Source: an uncultured Candidatus Pelagibacter sp. (GTDB lineage Bacteria > Pseudomonadota > Alphaproteobacteria > Pelagibacterales > Pelagibacteraceae). From it: 38,416 nt of DNA. This document shows positions 1 to 8,816 of this stretch, piece after piece (positions within the stretch are counted from its first letter, which is position 1; each line of letters opens with the position of its first letter). The notes below the pieces were generated by a model. That model was not told the DNA's origin and did no database searches. It saw nothing but the letters and a program-made list of their open reading frames with translations. Position numbers and translations under genes: made by a program. The stretch lies in the NCBI GenBank assembly GCA_905612465.1, contig CAJQSC010000031.1:1-38416 (forward strand), given 5' to 3'.

Positions 1-470
1 TGTAAAATTTCATTCTTTTTTTTTTCACCACCAGAAAAACCAACATTTAACTGTCTACTTAAAATTTTTTCATCAAATTTTAACTCAGATGCTTTTTGTT
101 TAACTAATTTTAAAAATTCAATCGCATCTAATTCTTTTTCACCTTTTGCTTTTTTAATCGCATTTAAAGATGTTTTTAAAAATATATTAGTATTCACACC
201 TGGAATCTCTAAGGGGTATTGGAATGCTAAAAATATTCCTTTGTGTGCTCTCTCTTCAATCTCAAGGTCTAATAAATTTTCATTAAAATATGTAACATCT
301 CCACTTACCGTGTACCCTTTTTTTCCAGAAAGAACATTTGATAGAGTGCTTTTACCAGATCCATTCGGTCCCATTATTGCATGCACTTCCCCTGGCTTAA
401 TTTCTAAATTTAATCCTTTTAATATTTCTTTGTTATCTATTTTTGCTTTAAGATCTTTAATTTGTAACAT
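1..470 (-). CDS. sufC: Fe-S cluster assembly ATPase SufC (3' part runs off the window)
   Basis: Minus-strand reading from ATG at 470: [53 protein letters not shown]...[12 protein letters not shown]; Walker A (GPNGSGKST) and ABC signature start ([10 protein letters not shown]); adjacent to sufB. Not in the ORF track because it leaves the window. Confidence 0.95.
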   Translation of the reverse strand, partial: MLQIKDLKAKIDNKEILKGLNLEIKPGEVHAIMGPNGSGKSTLSNVLSGKKGYTVSGDVTYFNENLLDLEIEERAHKGIFLAFQYPLEIPGVNTNIFLKTSLNAIKKAKGEKELDAIEFLKLVKQKASELKFDEKILSRQLNVGFSGGEKKKNEIL

Positions 471-1913
471 TTACCCAACGCTCCCTTCTAAGCTAATACC
501 AACTAATTTTTGTGCCTCTACAGCAAATTCCATTGGAAGTTGCTGTAATACTTCTTTGCAAAAACCATTAACAATTAAACTAACGGCCTCTTCTTGATTT
601 AAGCCCCTTTGATTACAATAAAATAATTGTTCTTCACTAATTTTTGAAGTGGTAGCCTCATGTTCTATATTTGAACTAGAGTTTTTATTTTTTATATAAG
701 GTACCGTATGTGCACCACATTTATTTCCCATCAACAATGAGTCACATTGAGTGAAGTTTCTAGCATTATCAGCATTTTTAGCGATATCTACTAAACCTCT
801 ATATGTATTATCAGCAAAACCAGCTGATATACCTTTAGAAATTATTTTGCTTTTTGTATTTTTTCCAAGATGAATCATCTTTGTGCCAGTGTCTGCTTTC
901 TGGTGATTATTGGTAATAGCTATTGAATAAAATTCTCCAACAGAATTATCTCCTTTTAAAATGCAACTTGGATACTTCCATGTAATTGCTGAACCTGTCT
1001 CAACTTGTGTCCATGAAATTTTTGAATTTTTTCCCTTACAGAGTCCTCTCTTAGTAACAAAATTATAAATACCTCCTACGCCATCTTTGTCTCCAGGATA
1101 CCAATTTTGAACTGTTGAATATTTAATTTCAGCATCATCTAATGCAATTAATTCTACATTAGCAGCATGTAATTGATTTTCGTCTCTCATTGGTGCCGTA
1201 CAGCCTTCCAAATAACTGACATAACTTCCTTTATCAGCAATAATTAATGTTCTTTCAAACTGACCTGTTTCTGTAGCATTAATTCTAAAGTAAGTTGATA
1301 ATTCCATTGGACATCTGACGCCTTCTGGAATGTAGACGAATGAACCGTCTGTAAATACCGCAGAGTTTAATGTTGCAAAATAATGATCTGATAATGGAAT
1401 TACTGATCCTAAATATTTTTTTATAAGTTCAGGATGTTCTCGAATTGCCTCAGACATTGAGCAAAAAATTATTCCTTTTTTATTCAATTCACCCTTGAAA
1501 GTTGTTGCTACTGACACTGAATCAAATACAGCATCTACAGCTATACCATTTAATCTTGCCTGTTCTTGTAGTGGTATCCCTAGTTTTTTATATGTTTCAA
1601 GTAACTTAGGATCTAACTCATCTAAACTTTTAGGTTTGTCATCCATACTTTTTGGTGCAGAGTAATAATAAAGATCTTGATAATCTATTTTAGGATATTT
1701 TGGTTTTTGCCAATTTGGTTCTTTTAATTGCTTCAACCTTTCAAAAGCTTTTAGTCTCCAATCCAGCATCCACTTAGGTTCTTTTTTTATATTTGAAATA
1801 AATTTAATAACCTCTTCATTTAATCCTTTGGGAGCTCTTGTATTCTCAATATCAGTTGAAAAACCATATTTGTAATCTTTTAATTTTTCTATTTCTTTTT
1901 CTCTAGCATCCAT
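471..1913 (-). CDS. sufB: Fe-S cluster assembly protein SufB
   Basis: 480 aa; SufB motifs ([65 protein letters not shown]-like segment). Confidence 0.97.
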   Translation of the reverse strand: MDAREKEIEKLKDYKYGFSTDIENTRAPKGLNEEVIKFISNIKKEPKWMLDWRLKAFERLKQLKEPNWQKPKYPKIDYQDLYYYSAPKSMDDKPKSLDELDPKLLETYKKLGIPLQEQARLNGIAVDAVFDSVSVATTFKGELNKKGIIFCSMSEAIREHPELIKKYLGSVIPLSDHYFATLNSAVFTDGSFVYIPEGVRCPMELSTYFRINATETGQFERTLIIADKGSYVSYLEGCTAPMRDENQLHAANVELIALDDAEIKYSTVQNWYPGDKDGVGGIYNFVTKRGLCKGKNSKISWTQVETGSAITWKYPSCILKGDNSVGEFYSIAITNNHQKADTGTKMIHLGKNTKSKIISKGISAGFADNTYRGLVDIAKNADNARNFTQCDSLLMGNKCGAHTVPYIKNKNSSSNIEHEATTSKISEEQLFYCNQRGLNQEEAVSLIVNGFCKEVLQQLPMEFAVEAQKLVGISLEGSVG

Positions 1914-1914
1914 T

Positions 1915-2340
1915 TTAATTTCTACTTTCTGATGTGTTGTTTATAAGGTCTTTTAAATTTTTTTTCTCAAAGAAATAATTGATATGTATTTCAAGTTCGT
2001 CCCATAAATTGTGGGTAATGCATTTTGATGTTTTACTATTACATCCTTTTTTTGATTCTTTTTTACACTGTACAGTTTTAACTTCTTCATCCACAGCATT
2101 AAGTATGTTTGCTAGTTTAATTTGAACAGGATCTTTGTTTAGAATGTAACCCCCATTGGTTCCTCTGATGCTTTTGACTATGTTGTTTTTTTTTAGCTTT
2201 GAAAATATTTGTTCTAAAAAATCTAATGATATGCCTTGTCTTAAGGATATATCTCGTAAAGATACAGGATGTACGCTGTTGAAATTAGCTAAATCAGCTA
2301 ATGCCATCACTGCATATCTACCTTTTGATGTTAATTTCAT
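1915..2340 (-). CDS. iscR: Rrf2-family Fe-S regulator, IscR-like
   Basis: [18 protein letters not shown]... Rrf2 wHTH start; three-cysteine cluster followed by ITHNLWDEL; directly upstream of sufB. Confidence 0.88.
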   Translation of the reverse strand: MKLTSKGRYAVMALADLANFNSVHPVSLRDISLRQGISLDFLEQIFSKLKKNNIVKSIRGTNGGYILNKDPVQIKLANILNAVDEEVKTVQCKKESKKGCNSKTSKCITHNLWDELEIHINYFFEKKNLKDLINNTSESRN

Positions 2341-2363
2341 ATTTACCCTTATTTATAAGGCTT

Positions 2364-2395
2364 TTTATACAAACCTGACTAAATTAGTCAAGTAT
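2364..2395 (-). promoter_or_regulatory. Predicted sigma70-like promoter (-35 TTGACT, 16-nt spacer, -10 TATAAA) overlapped by an IscR type-1-like operator
   Basis: Plus strand 2371-2395 AAACCTGACTAAATTAGTCAAGTAT matches the E. coli consensus ATASYYGACTRWWWYAGTCRRSTAT at 24/25 by eye; minus-strand TTGACT (2391-2386) and TATAAA (2369-2364). Confidence 0.8.
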
Positions 2396-2476
2396 AGATT
2401 ACGTAAAAAAGTTAACATATTGTCGCTTAGTTATGATAGATGTAATTTTTTTTGAGAATAATAATCAATAACACTT

Positions 2477-3133
2477 ATGGATAATAAAATAGTAGAAGTT
2501 TTTATACCTGGTCCTGCTGGAAGAATGGAGGCTAAGTATTATAAGAGTAATAAAATTACATCACCGATAGCTTTAGTATTACAACCTCATCCCCAGTATG
2601 GAGGAACAATGAATAATAAAGTTGTTGTAGATACATTTCATACATTTATGGAAAATGAATTTTCAGTTTGTAGGGTAAATTTTAGAGGCGTGGGAAAGAG
2701 TGATGGTGAATTTGATAATGGTCAAGGTGAGTTAGCAGATGCTGCTGCTGCTTTGGATTGGTTGGAAAGAGAAAATTTTGATAACTCACAATGCTGGATT
2801 TCAGGATTCTCTTTTGGTTCTCTAATAGCAATGCAACTACTTATGAGAAGACCTGAGATTAATAGATTTATTGCTATATCTCCTCAACCCAATGTATATG
2901 ATTTTTCTTTTTTATCTCCTTGCCCAACATCTGGCTTGATGATTTATGGAAAAAAAGATGAACTTGTGCCATTAGAGCATATCACTGAACTTGATAAAAG
3001 ATTGAGCGCTCAAAAAGGAATAAAAGTTGACTTTCAAGCAATAAATGATGCTAATCATTTTTTTAATAAAACTGAAGATATTTTGGTAAAAAGTTTAGAT
3101 AAATATATCAAAAAAGAATCAGCTTTATTTTAA
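2477..3133 (+). CDS. alpha/beta hydrolase (COG2945-like)
   Basis: 218 aa; HPQYGGTMNNKVV, FRGVGKSDGEFDNGQGE, GFSFGS nucleophile elbow, C-terminal DANHFF histidine. Confidence 0.85.
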   Translation: MDNKIVEVFIPGPAGRMEAKYYKSNKITSPIALVLQPHPQYGGTMNNKVVVDTFHTFMENEFSVCRVNFRGVGKSDGEFDNGQGELADAAAALDWLERENFDNSQCWISGFSFGSLIAMQLLMRRPEINRFIAISPQPNVYDFSFLSPCPTSGLMIYGKKDELVPLEHITELDKRLSAQKGIKVDFQAINDANHFFNKTEDILVKSLDKYIKKESALF

Positions 3134-4257
3134 TAATTTTCTACTAAAATCCCTCCAGTGCAGGAATTTCTAACATTGGTTGTGTTGGGAAATGATATTA
3201 TTTTTTTTAAATAAGACCTGATTGCAAGGTAAGCAAAGGCTTGCGATTCTACAAAATCACCATCAATTTTATAATCATCTATTAGACAAAAATTAACATT
3301 AGATGGAAGTTTATCTTTAATGTTATTAATTAAAGATAAGTTTTTTCTACCACCCCCACAAATAAGTACATTTAATTTTTTATCTTTATCTAAATTAATT
3401 GAATTAACAATTGATTGATAAATTAAAAAGGCTGTAAAATCACTTAAAGTTGAAAGACCATCTTTCAATGAAAGTCCACGCACGAAATTTAAATCAAAAT
3501 CTTTAATATCAAAAGAAAGGTTATTATTATCTTTTATATTATCAAAATTATCAATTGCTTGGTTTAAGATTATTTTATCTGTTTTTCCAGCTTTAGCTAA
3601 TTCCCCGTTTTTATCGAATCTTATGGCACTATTTTTTCTTATCAATTCATCCATTAAACAATTGCCTGGTCCAATGTCATAACTTCTTAAATCATTAGAA
3701 TCTCTCGAAGAAACTATTGTTATATTTGCTAAACCACCAATATTTAAAATACATACTGGAAAATTAATTTGGTTTTGATTTACTAATAATTGATGAAAAA
3801 TAGGCGCTAACGGAGCTCCTTGTCCCCCATTAATCAAATCATTTTCTCTAAAACTATAAATAACTTTTTTTTTTAATAAACTTGATAATAAATTAGCATC
3901 ACCAAGTTGTTTTGAAATTTTTTCATTAGCATTATGAAATATAGTTTGTCCATGAAACCCAATTAAATCTATATTAGAAGAATAATTACTAATAATTTTT
4001 TTACATACAGTCGCATGAAATATTGTAATTTTCCTCTCAAGTTCACTTAGTATAGTTGAATTAATCTCCAAATCTTTAGAACAATTAATTTTATTTCTAA
4101 TATTAACTAATTCTCTATATATTTCATCGTCATATTCAAAATATTGATCCAAAACTGGTTCATATTTATCTTCACCATTTGATTTAATAATGGAAGCATC
4201 GATTCCATCCATCGAGGTTCCGCTCATTAATCCTAGAGATGTGTAATTTTTTTTCAT
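3130..4257 (-). CDS. anmK: anhydro-N-acetylmuramic acid kinase
   Basis: 375 aa; MSGTSMDGIDASI, GFHGQTIFH, NIGGLANIT, DIGPGNCLMD. Confidence 0.95.
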   Translation of the reverse strand: MKKNYTSLGLMSGTSMDGIDASIIKSNGEDKYEPVLDQYFEYDDEIYRELVNIRNKINCSKDLEINSTILSELERKITIFHATVCKKIISNYSSNIDLIGFHGQTIFHNANEKISKQLGDANLLSSLLKKKVIYSFRENDLINGGQGAPLAPIFHQLLVNQNQINFPVCILNIGGLANITIVSSRDSNDLRSYDIGPGNCLMDELIRKNSAIRFDKNGELAKAGKTDKIILNQAIDNFDNIKDNNNLSFDIKDFDLNFVRGLSLKDGLSTLSDFTAFLIYQSIVNSINLDKDKKLNVLICGGGRKNLSLINNIKDKLPSNVNFCLIDDYKIDGDFVESQAFAYLAIRSYLKKIISFPNTTNVRNSCTGGILVENY

Positions 4258-4302
4258 TCTTATTTTTTTTTAATAAATATTGTATATTGTTGTTACATAT
4301 TT

Positions 4303-5532
4303 ATGAATAAATTTTTAAATGATTTTAAAGAAAGAGGTTTCTACTATCAGTGTACTGGGGAAGATGAATTATCTAAGTTGCTAGATAAAGAAAAAATTAA
4401 CGCATATATTGGTTTTGACTGTACTGCAGAGAGTCTTCATGTGGGTAGTTTATTACAAATAATGTGTTTAAGACTATTACAAAAACATGGTCACCGTCCA
4501 ATTGTTTTATTAGGAGGTGGTACAACAAGGATTGGAGATCCTTCTGGTAAGGATAAGACAAGAATAATTTTATCAGAAAGTGAAATTGAAAAAAATAGCA
4601 ATAACATAGAAAAAATTTTAAAAAAATTTTTAGATGAGACAAATCCAAAAACCAAACCTATTTTTGTAAATAATTATTCTTGGCTTAAAAATTTAAATTA
4701 TATTTCTTTTTTAAGGGATATAGGAAAACATTTTACAATTAATAAAATGCTTAGTTTTGACAGTGTAAAAACTAGATTAGAAAGAGAACAATCATTAAGT
4801 TACATGGAATTTAACTACATGATATTGCAGGCTTATGATTTTTTAGAATTAAATAAAACAGAAAAATGTATGCTTCAAATTGGTGGGTCTGATCAATGGG
4901 GTAATATTGTAAATGGTGTAGACTTAATAAAAAGGTATTCTAATAATCATGTTTATGGTTTGACTACGCCATTAATAACATTAGCATCTGGTACAAAAAT
5001 GGGAAAAACTGAATCTGGTGCTGTCTGGTTAGATAAAAAATTTCTCCCTGCTTATGATTATTGGCAATTTTGGAGAAATATAGATGATAGAGATGTTTTA
5101 AAATTTATTAAGATTTTTACAGATATAGATATTGACCAAATAGAACAGATAAAAAACAACAATATTAATGAACTAAAAATTTTGCTTGCCAACAAAGCAA
5201 CTGAAATGCTGCATGGTGAGCAAGAGGCTAAAAACAGCGAACTAACAGCAAAAAAAACATTTACTGAAAATTCAATCGGTGAAAACTTACCCTCCATCAC
5301 AATAAGTGAAAAAAATCTTAAAGGTAAAATGACTGTTATGGATTTAATAATCTTGTCTAAATTAGAAAGTTCAAAGAGTGAGATCAGAAGGTTGATTAAA
5401 GGTAATGGAATTAAAATAAACAATCAAACAATTACTGATGAAAAACTAATTGTTACTAAAGATTTATTTCAAGAGAATTTAATCAAACTTTCTTTAGGTA
5501 AAAAAAGACATATTAAAGTTGAATTAACTTAA
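4303..5532 (+). CDS. tyrS: tyrosyl-tRNA synthetase
   Basis: 409 aa; YIGFDCTAESLHVGSLLQI, GGSDQWGNIVNG, KMGKTESGAVWLD, C-terminal S4-like domain. Confidence 0.97.
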   Translation: MNKFLNDFKERGFYYQCTGEDELSKLLDKEKINAYIGFDCTAESLHVGSLLQIMCLRLLQKHGHRPIVLLGGGTTRIGDPSGKDKTRIILSESEIEKNSNNIEKILKKFLDETNPKTKPIFVNNYSWLKNLNYISFLRDIGKHFTINKMLSFDSVKTRLEREQSLSYMEFNYMILQAYDFLELNKTEKCMLQIGGSDQWGNIVNGVDLIKRYSNNHVYGLTTPLITLASGTKMGKTESGAVWLDKKFLPAYDYWQFWRNIDDRDVLKFIKIFTDIDIDQIEQIKNNNINELKILLANKATEMLHGEQEAKNSELTAKKTFTENSIGENLPSITISEKNLKGKMTVMDLIILSKLESSKSEIRRLIKGNGIKINNQTITDEKLIVTKDLFQENLIKLSLGKKRHIKVELT

Positions 5533-7724
5533 TTTTTTTTTATTTTTTCAAAAGTTCTAGTTATGAACCTCGGTGTTAAAGTTTTGATAGGATTTACTGT
5601 AGTTTTTAAATCTTCTGGTGGTCCTTTAATCTTGAAACTAACACCAAAAACTCCTTCTCCAACCTTATCTCCAATCAAGATTTTTCCCAGCAGGGGTATT
5701 GAAGCTATTGTTCTGTTTATTGTTGTTGCTGGTACAATCGTTCCTCTTAAGCTAACTAATTTTTTACTAGCAATATATCCATCCATCAAAATAGAAATAG
5801 CTGGGCCAATTGCATACATTTCTTTGATGGTTGTGAGGTCTTGTTTGTTAGAAAAACTCATTTCAAAATCTGTAAACCTTACACCTTCACCAGTTAATAG
5901 ATCGGCTATGCCTTGTAATGAAGCCAAACTTAAAAGTTTAGCTAAAACTGGTACCTCCTGAACTTTGAAATTGTCTATAATTAGTAATGAATTAGAAATA
6001 CCATCTTTCTTTGTAGATCGGAAATCTAAATAACCCTCTTCAAAACCTTTTATAAATTTATATCTTTTGAACAAGGGTTTAGGGTGTCCAGTAATAAGTG
6101 TAGTTATTTTTTCATTTCTTTTATTAGTTTCAATAGAAAGTCTTATTTTTTGGTTATTTGGAAATGAAGATTCTAATTCTAAATTATTTATTTTACTATT
6201 CTTATAATTAATGTTTCCAGTAAGATTATTAATGAAGTTTACATTGTCTATGTAAGTTTTTTTGATATTAAGAGTAATTTTTGAATTTAAATTATTAAAT
6301 ATAGATTTTTTATTATCAGAACTATCCATTGCATAATTAATTATCTCAGTGGCATCATAACTTTTTCCTTCTAACGTATAATTATTTTTATTCTTTTTTA
6401 AATAAACATGATTATAAATTTTGTTATCATTTATATAATCAAACTCAAGGAAGCCGATATCAAGAATTTTTAATTTATTATCTAAATTTAGATCCCTTAA
6501 TAAAATACTATTATCACTTTCTATTAATGAGATTTTGTTAAAAAAAAGATTTTTATTTTCACTTAAGATTCCTTCTATTGCTATTGATGCTTTTTTATTT
6601 TTATTTTTTACATACTGTAATTCATTGATTAAAATATTTTGTTTAGTTTCTAAAACTTTTTTAAAGTTATATTGTTTATTTTTTTTGCTAATTTCGTAGC
6701 TAACTCTATCCTCATTATCTTCGATTAAAATTTTACCTGATCCTGTGATTTTAATCTTATCTTTATTATAATTGAATTTAATCTTGTGATTTTTTAATTT
6801 AATTAATTCTTTAATTTCAGGAAAATATTCCTGAATAGATTTAAAGTTATTTTTGTAGGTTAATTTACTTAAATTAATTTCTGAATTAATATTAAGATTA
6901 CTTATTTTAAAATTTTGATTAACTTTAAAAGAAAAGTTATTGTCCGATACGAATTGCAGATCTTTTAAATCTAAATCAGGATAATAAACAGTAAGTAGAT
7001 CATGAATCTTATCAAAAGAAATATTTTTTTCATTATTTAAAATTCTACCATTAATAAGGAATGAATTATTTATTTCTTTTATTATAATTGAGGGAGAGTT
7101 TAATTTTATTTTATTAAACTTTGTATTTATTTTTAAAAATTTATATTCCTTATCTCTAATATCAAATATAAAATTTAAATCATCTAAATCATAATTTTTT
7201 AATTTTTTAATTTTTATATTTTTTACAAAACCATTTATCTTAAAATCATCTTTTACTTTACCTTTTTTATCAAAGTTTAAATTTATATTGCCCTCCAGAT
7301 ATCCATCTTTAATAACCATTTCTAATAAAAGTAATTTTTGGTCTTTTTTTAAATACCTTATGAATGACACTAAATTTTTAACTTTTATAGATTTTGATGT
7401 TATTTGTAAATTATCTATCGAAAACTTATTTGTAAATAATTCTGGTAAAAAAATTTTAGTTTTTAAGCTCTCTAATTTTATTTTTTTATTATTAAATAAT
7501 ATCCTAGTATCTAAAGTGATAATATTGATTTTAAAATCTAATGGACTTAAGGTTATCTTAATACTTTTTAAATCTAAATTAATTCCCTTATTGGTTTCTA
7601 ATATTTTATTCTTAATTTGATTATTAAACTTTGTAGTTTTTATTCCAAAAATACTAAGGTAGAGAATTACTAAAACTAAAATTAAAGATATGATTGATAA
7701 AATTTTACCTATTTTTTTAATCAT
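5529..7724 (-). CDS. AsmA-like / YhdP-like (DUF3971/AsmA C-terminal) membrane-anchored protein
   Basis: 731 aa, N-terminal TM helix, long beta-rich Lys/Asn-rich body, C-terminal GPAISILMDGYIASKKLVSLRGTIVPATTINRTIASIPLLGKILIGDKVGEGVFGVSFKIKGPPEDLKTTVNPIKTLTPRF typical of alphaproteobacterial AsmA-like proteins. Confidence 0.75.
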   Translation of the reverse strand: MIKKIGKILSIISLILVLVILYLSIFGIKTTKFNNQIKNKILETNKGINLDLKSIKITLSPLDFKINIITLDTRILFNNKKIKLESLKTKIFLPELFTNKFSIDNLQITSKSIKVKNLVSFIRYLKKDQKLLLLEMVIKDGYLEGNINLNFDKKGKVKDDFKINGFVKNIKIKKLKNYDLDDLNFIFDIRDKEYKFLKINTKFNKIKLNSPSIIIKEINNSFLINGRILNNEKNISFDKIHDLLTVYYPDLDLKDLQFVSDNNFSFKVNQNFKISNLNINSEINLSKLTYKNNFKSIQEYFPEIKELIKLKNHKIKFNYNKDKIKITGSGKILIEDNEDRVSYEISKKNKQYNFKKVLETKQNILINELQYVKNKNKKASIAIEGILSENKNLFFNKISLIESDNSILLRDLNLDNKLKILDIGFLEFDYINDNKIYNHVYLKKNKNNYTLEGKSYDATEIINYAMDSSDNKKSIFNNLNSKITLNIKKTYIDNVNFINNLTGNINYKNSKINNLELESSFPNNQKIRLSIETNKRNEKITTLITGHPKPLFKRYKFIKGFEEGYLDFRSTKKDGISNSLLIIDNFKVQEVPVLAKLLSLASLQGIADLLTGEGVRFTDFEMSFSNKQDLTTIKEMYAIGPAISILMDGYIASKKLVSLRGTIVPATTINRTIASIPLLGKILIGDKVGEGVFGVSFKIKGPPEDLKTTVNPIKTLTPRFITRTFEKIKKN

Positions 7725-8816
7725 TTTACTTTATACAATGAACTTTCTAAAAAGTCGTCTATTTCACCATCCAATACCTTATCTGGATTTGAACTTTCAA
7801 AGCTAGTTCTATTGTCTTTCACCATTCTATAGGGGTGAAGAACATAGGATCTAATTTGATGCCCCCAACCTATTTCTGATTTTGAAGATTCTACCGATTG
7901 ACTTTTTTTTTCTTTTTTTTTCATTTCAAAATCATAAAGTCTTGCCCTTAGCATATTCATGCAGGTATCTTTATTTTTATGTTGGGACCTTTCGTTTTGA
8001 CATTGAACAACTATTTTAGATGGTAAGTGTGTAATTCTAACTGCACTATCTGTTGTGTTAACATGTTGACCACCAGCCCCACTAGATCTGTAGGTATCAA
8101 TCCTTAAATCTTTTTCTATGATTTCAATATCAATATTTTCATCAACTACAGGATAAATCCAGACACTAGCAAAACTTGTATGTCGTCTTGCTCCTGAATC
8201 AAATGGAGAAATCCTGACTAACCTATGAATTCCAGACTCCGATTTTAACCATCCAAAAACATAATCACCTTCAATTTTTATTGTAGATGATTTTATGCCA
8301 GCCTCATCACCTCTATGTTCACTTATAAGTTCTGACTTATAACCTTTTACAATCGACCATTTTAAATACATTCTCCTTAACATCTCAGCCCAATCCTGAC
8401 TTTCTGTGCCTCCTGCTCCAGCATGAATTTCTATGTAACTATTTAAACTATCAGATTCATTTGATAAGAAACATTTTGTTTCATTTTTTTTTGCTGATTT
8501 ATTTAAATCTTTAATATTTTCTAAAACTTCCTTAATTATTGTTTGATTTTTCTCTTCTAAAGCTAATTCATTTAATTCATGTAAATCATTTAGAGACCTT
8601 ACAGAATCATTATATGAGTTAATTAACTCCTCATACAATTTTTTTTCTTTAATTATTTTTTGTGAGTTTAATTTATTTTGCCAAAAATTATTTTCTAGTA
8701 TTTTTTGGTTATTTCTTTCTAGTTTAAAATGAATATTATTTTTTTCAAAGATACTCCTTAACTCTTTGATTAATTTTCTTTATTTCAGATCTATGATTTA
8801 AATATTCATTTTCCAT
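7721..8816 (-). CDS. prfB: peptide chain release factor 2, expressed by programmed +1 frameshift (ORF track shows only the downstream part, 7721..8638)
   Basis: GAGGQHVN motif with flanking RF2 sequence; zero frame from ATG 8816: MENEYLNHRSEIKKINQRVKEYL-TGA, then +1 frame EKNNIHFKLERNNQKILENNFWQNKLNSQKIIKEKKLYEELIN... continuous with the tracked ORF. Confidence 0.93.
8745..8759 (-). other. prfB programmed +1 frameshift site (AAGGAG TAT CTT TGA A)
   Basis: Minus-strand AAGGAG-TAT-CTT-TGA; same layout as the E. coli AGGGGG-TAT-CTT-TGA-C site, with an internal SD-like element 3 nt before CTT. Confidence 0.92.

Noticed and set aside
241-597. 118-aa plus-strand ORF
   Set aside because: Antisense to sufC and the 3' end of sufB; no recognisable domain; shadow ORF.
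2156-2455. 99-aa plus-strand ORF
   Set aside because: Antisense to iscR and its promoter; composition-driven.
4397-5423. Minus-strand ORFs 4397..4648 and 5058..5423
   Set aside because: Antisense to clear tyrS coding sequence.
5563-5961. 132-aa plus-strand ORF
   Set aside because: Antisense to the conserved C-terminal part of the AsmA-like gene; likely a shadow ORF.
7288-7620. 110-aa plus-strand hydrophobic ORF
   Set aside because: Antisense shadow ORF of the AsmA-like gene; hydrophobicity follows from complementing Lys/Asn-rich codons.
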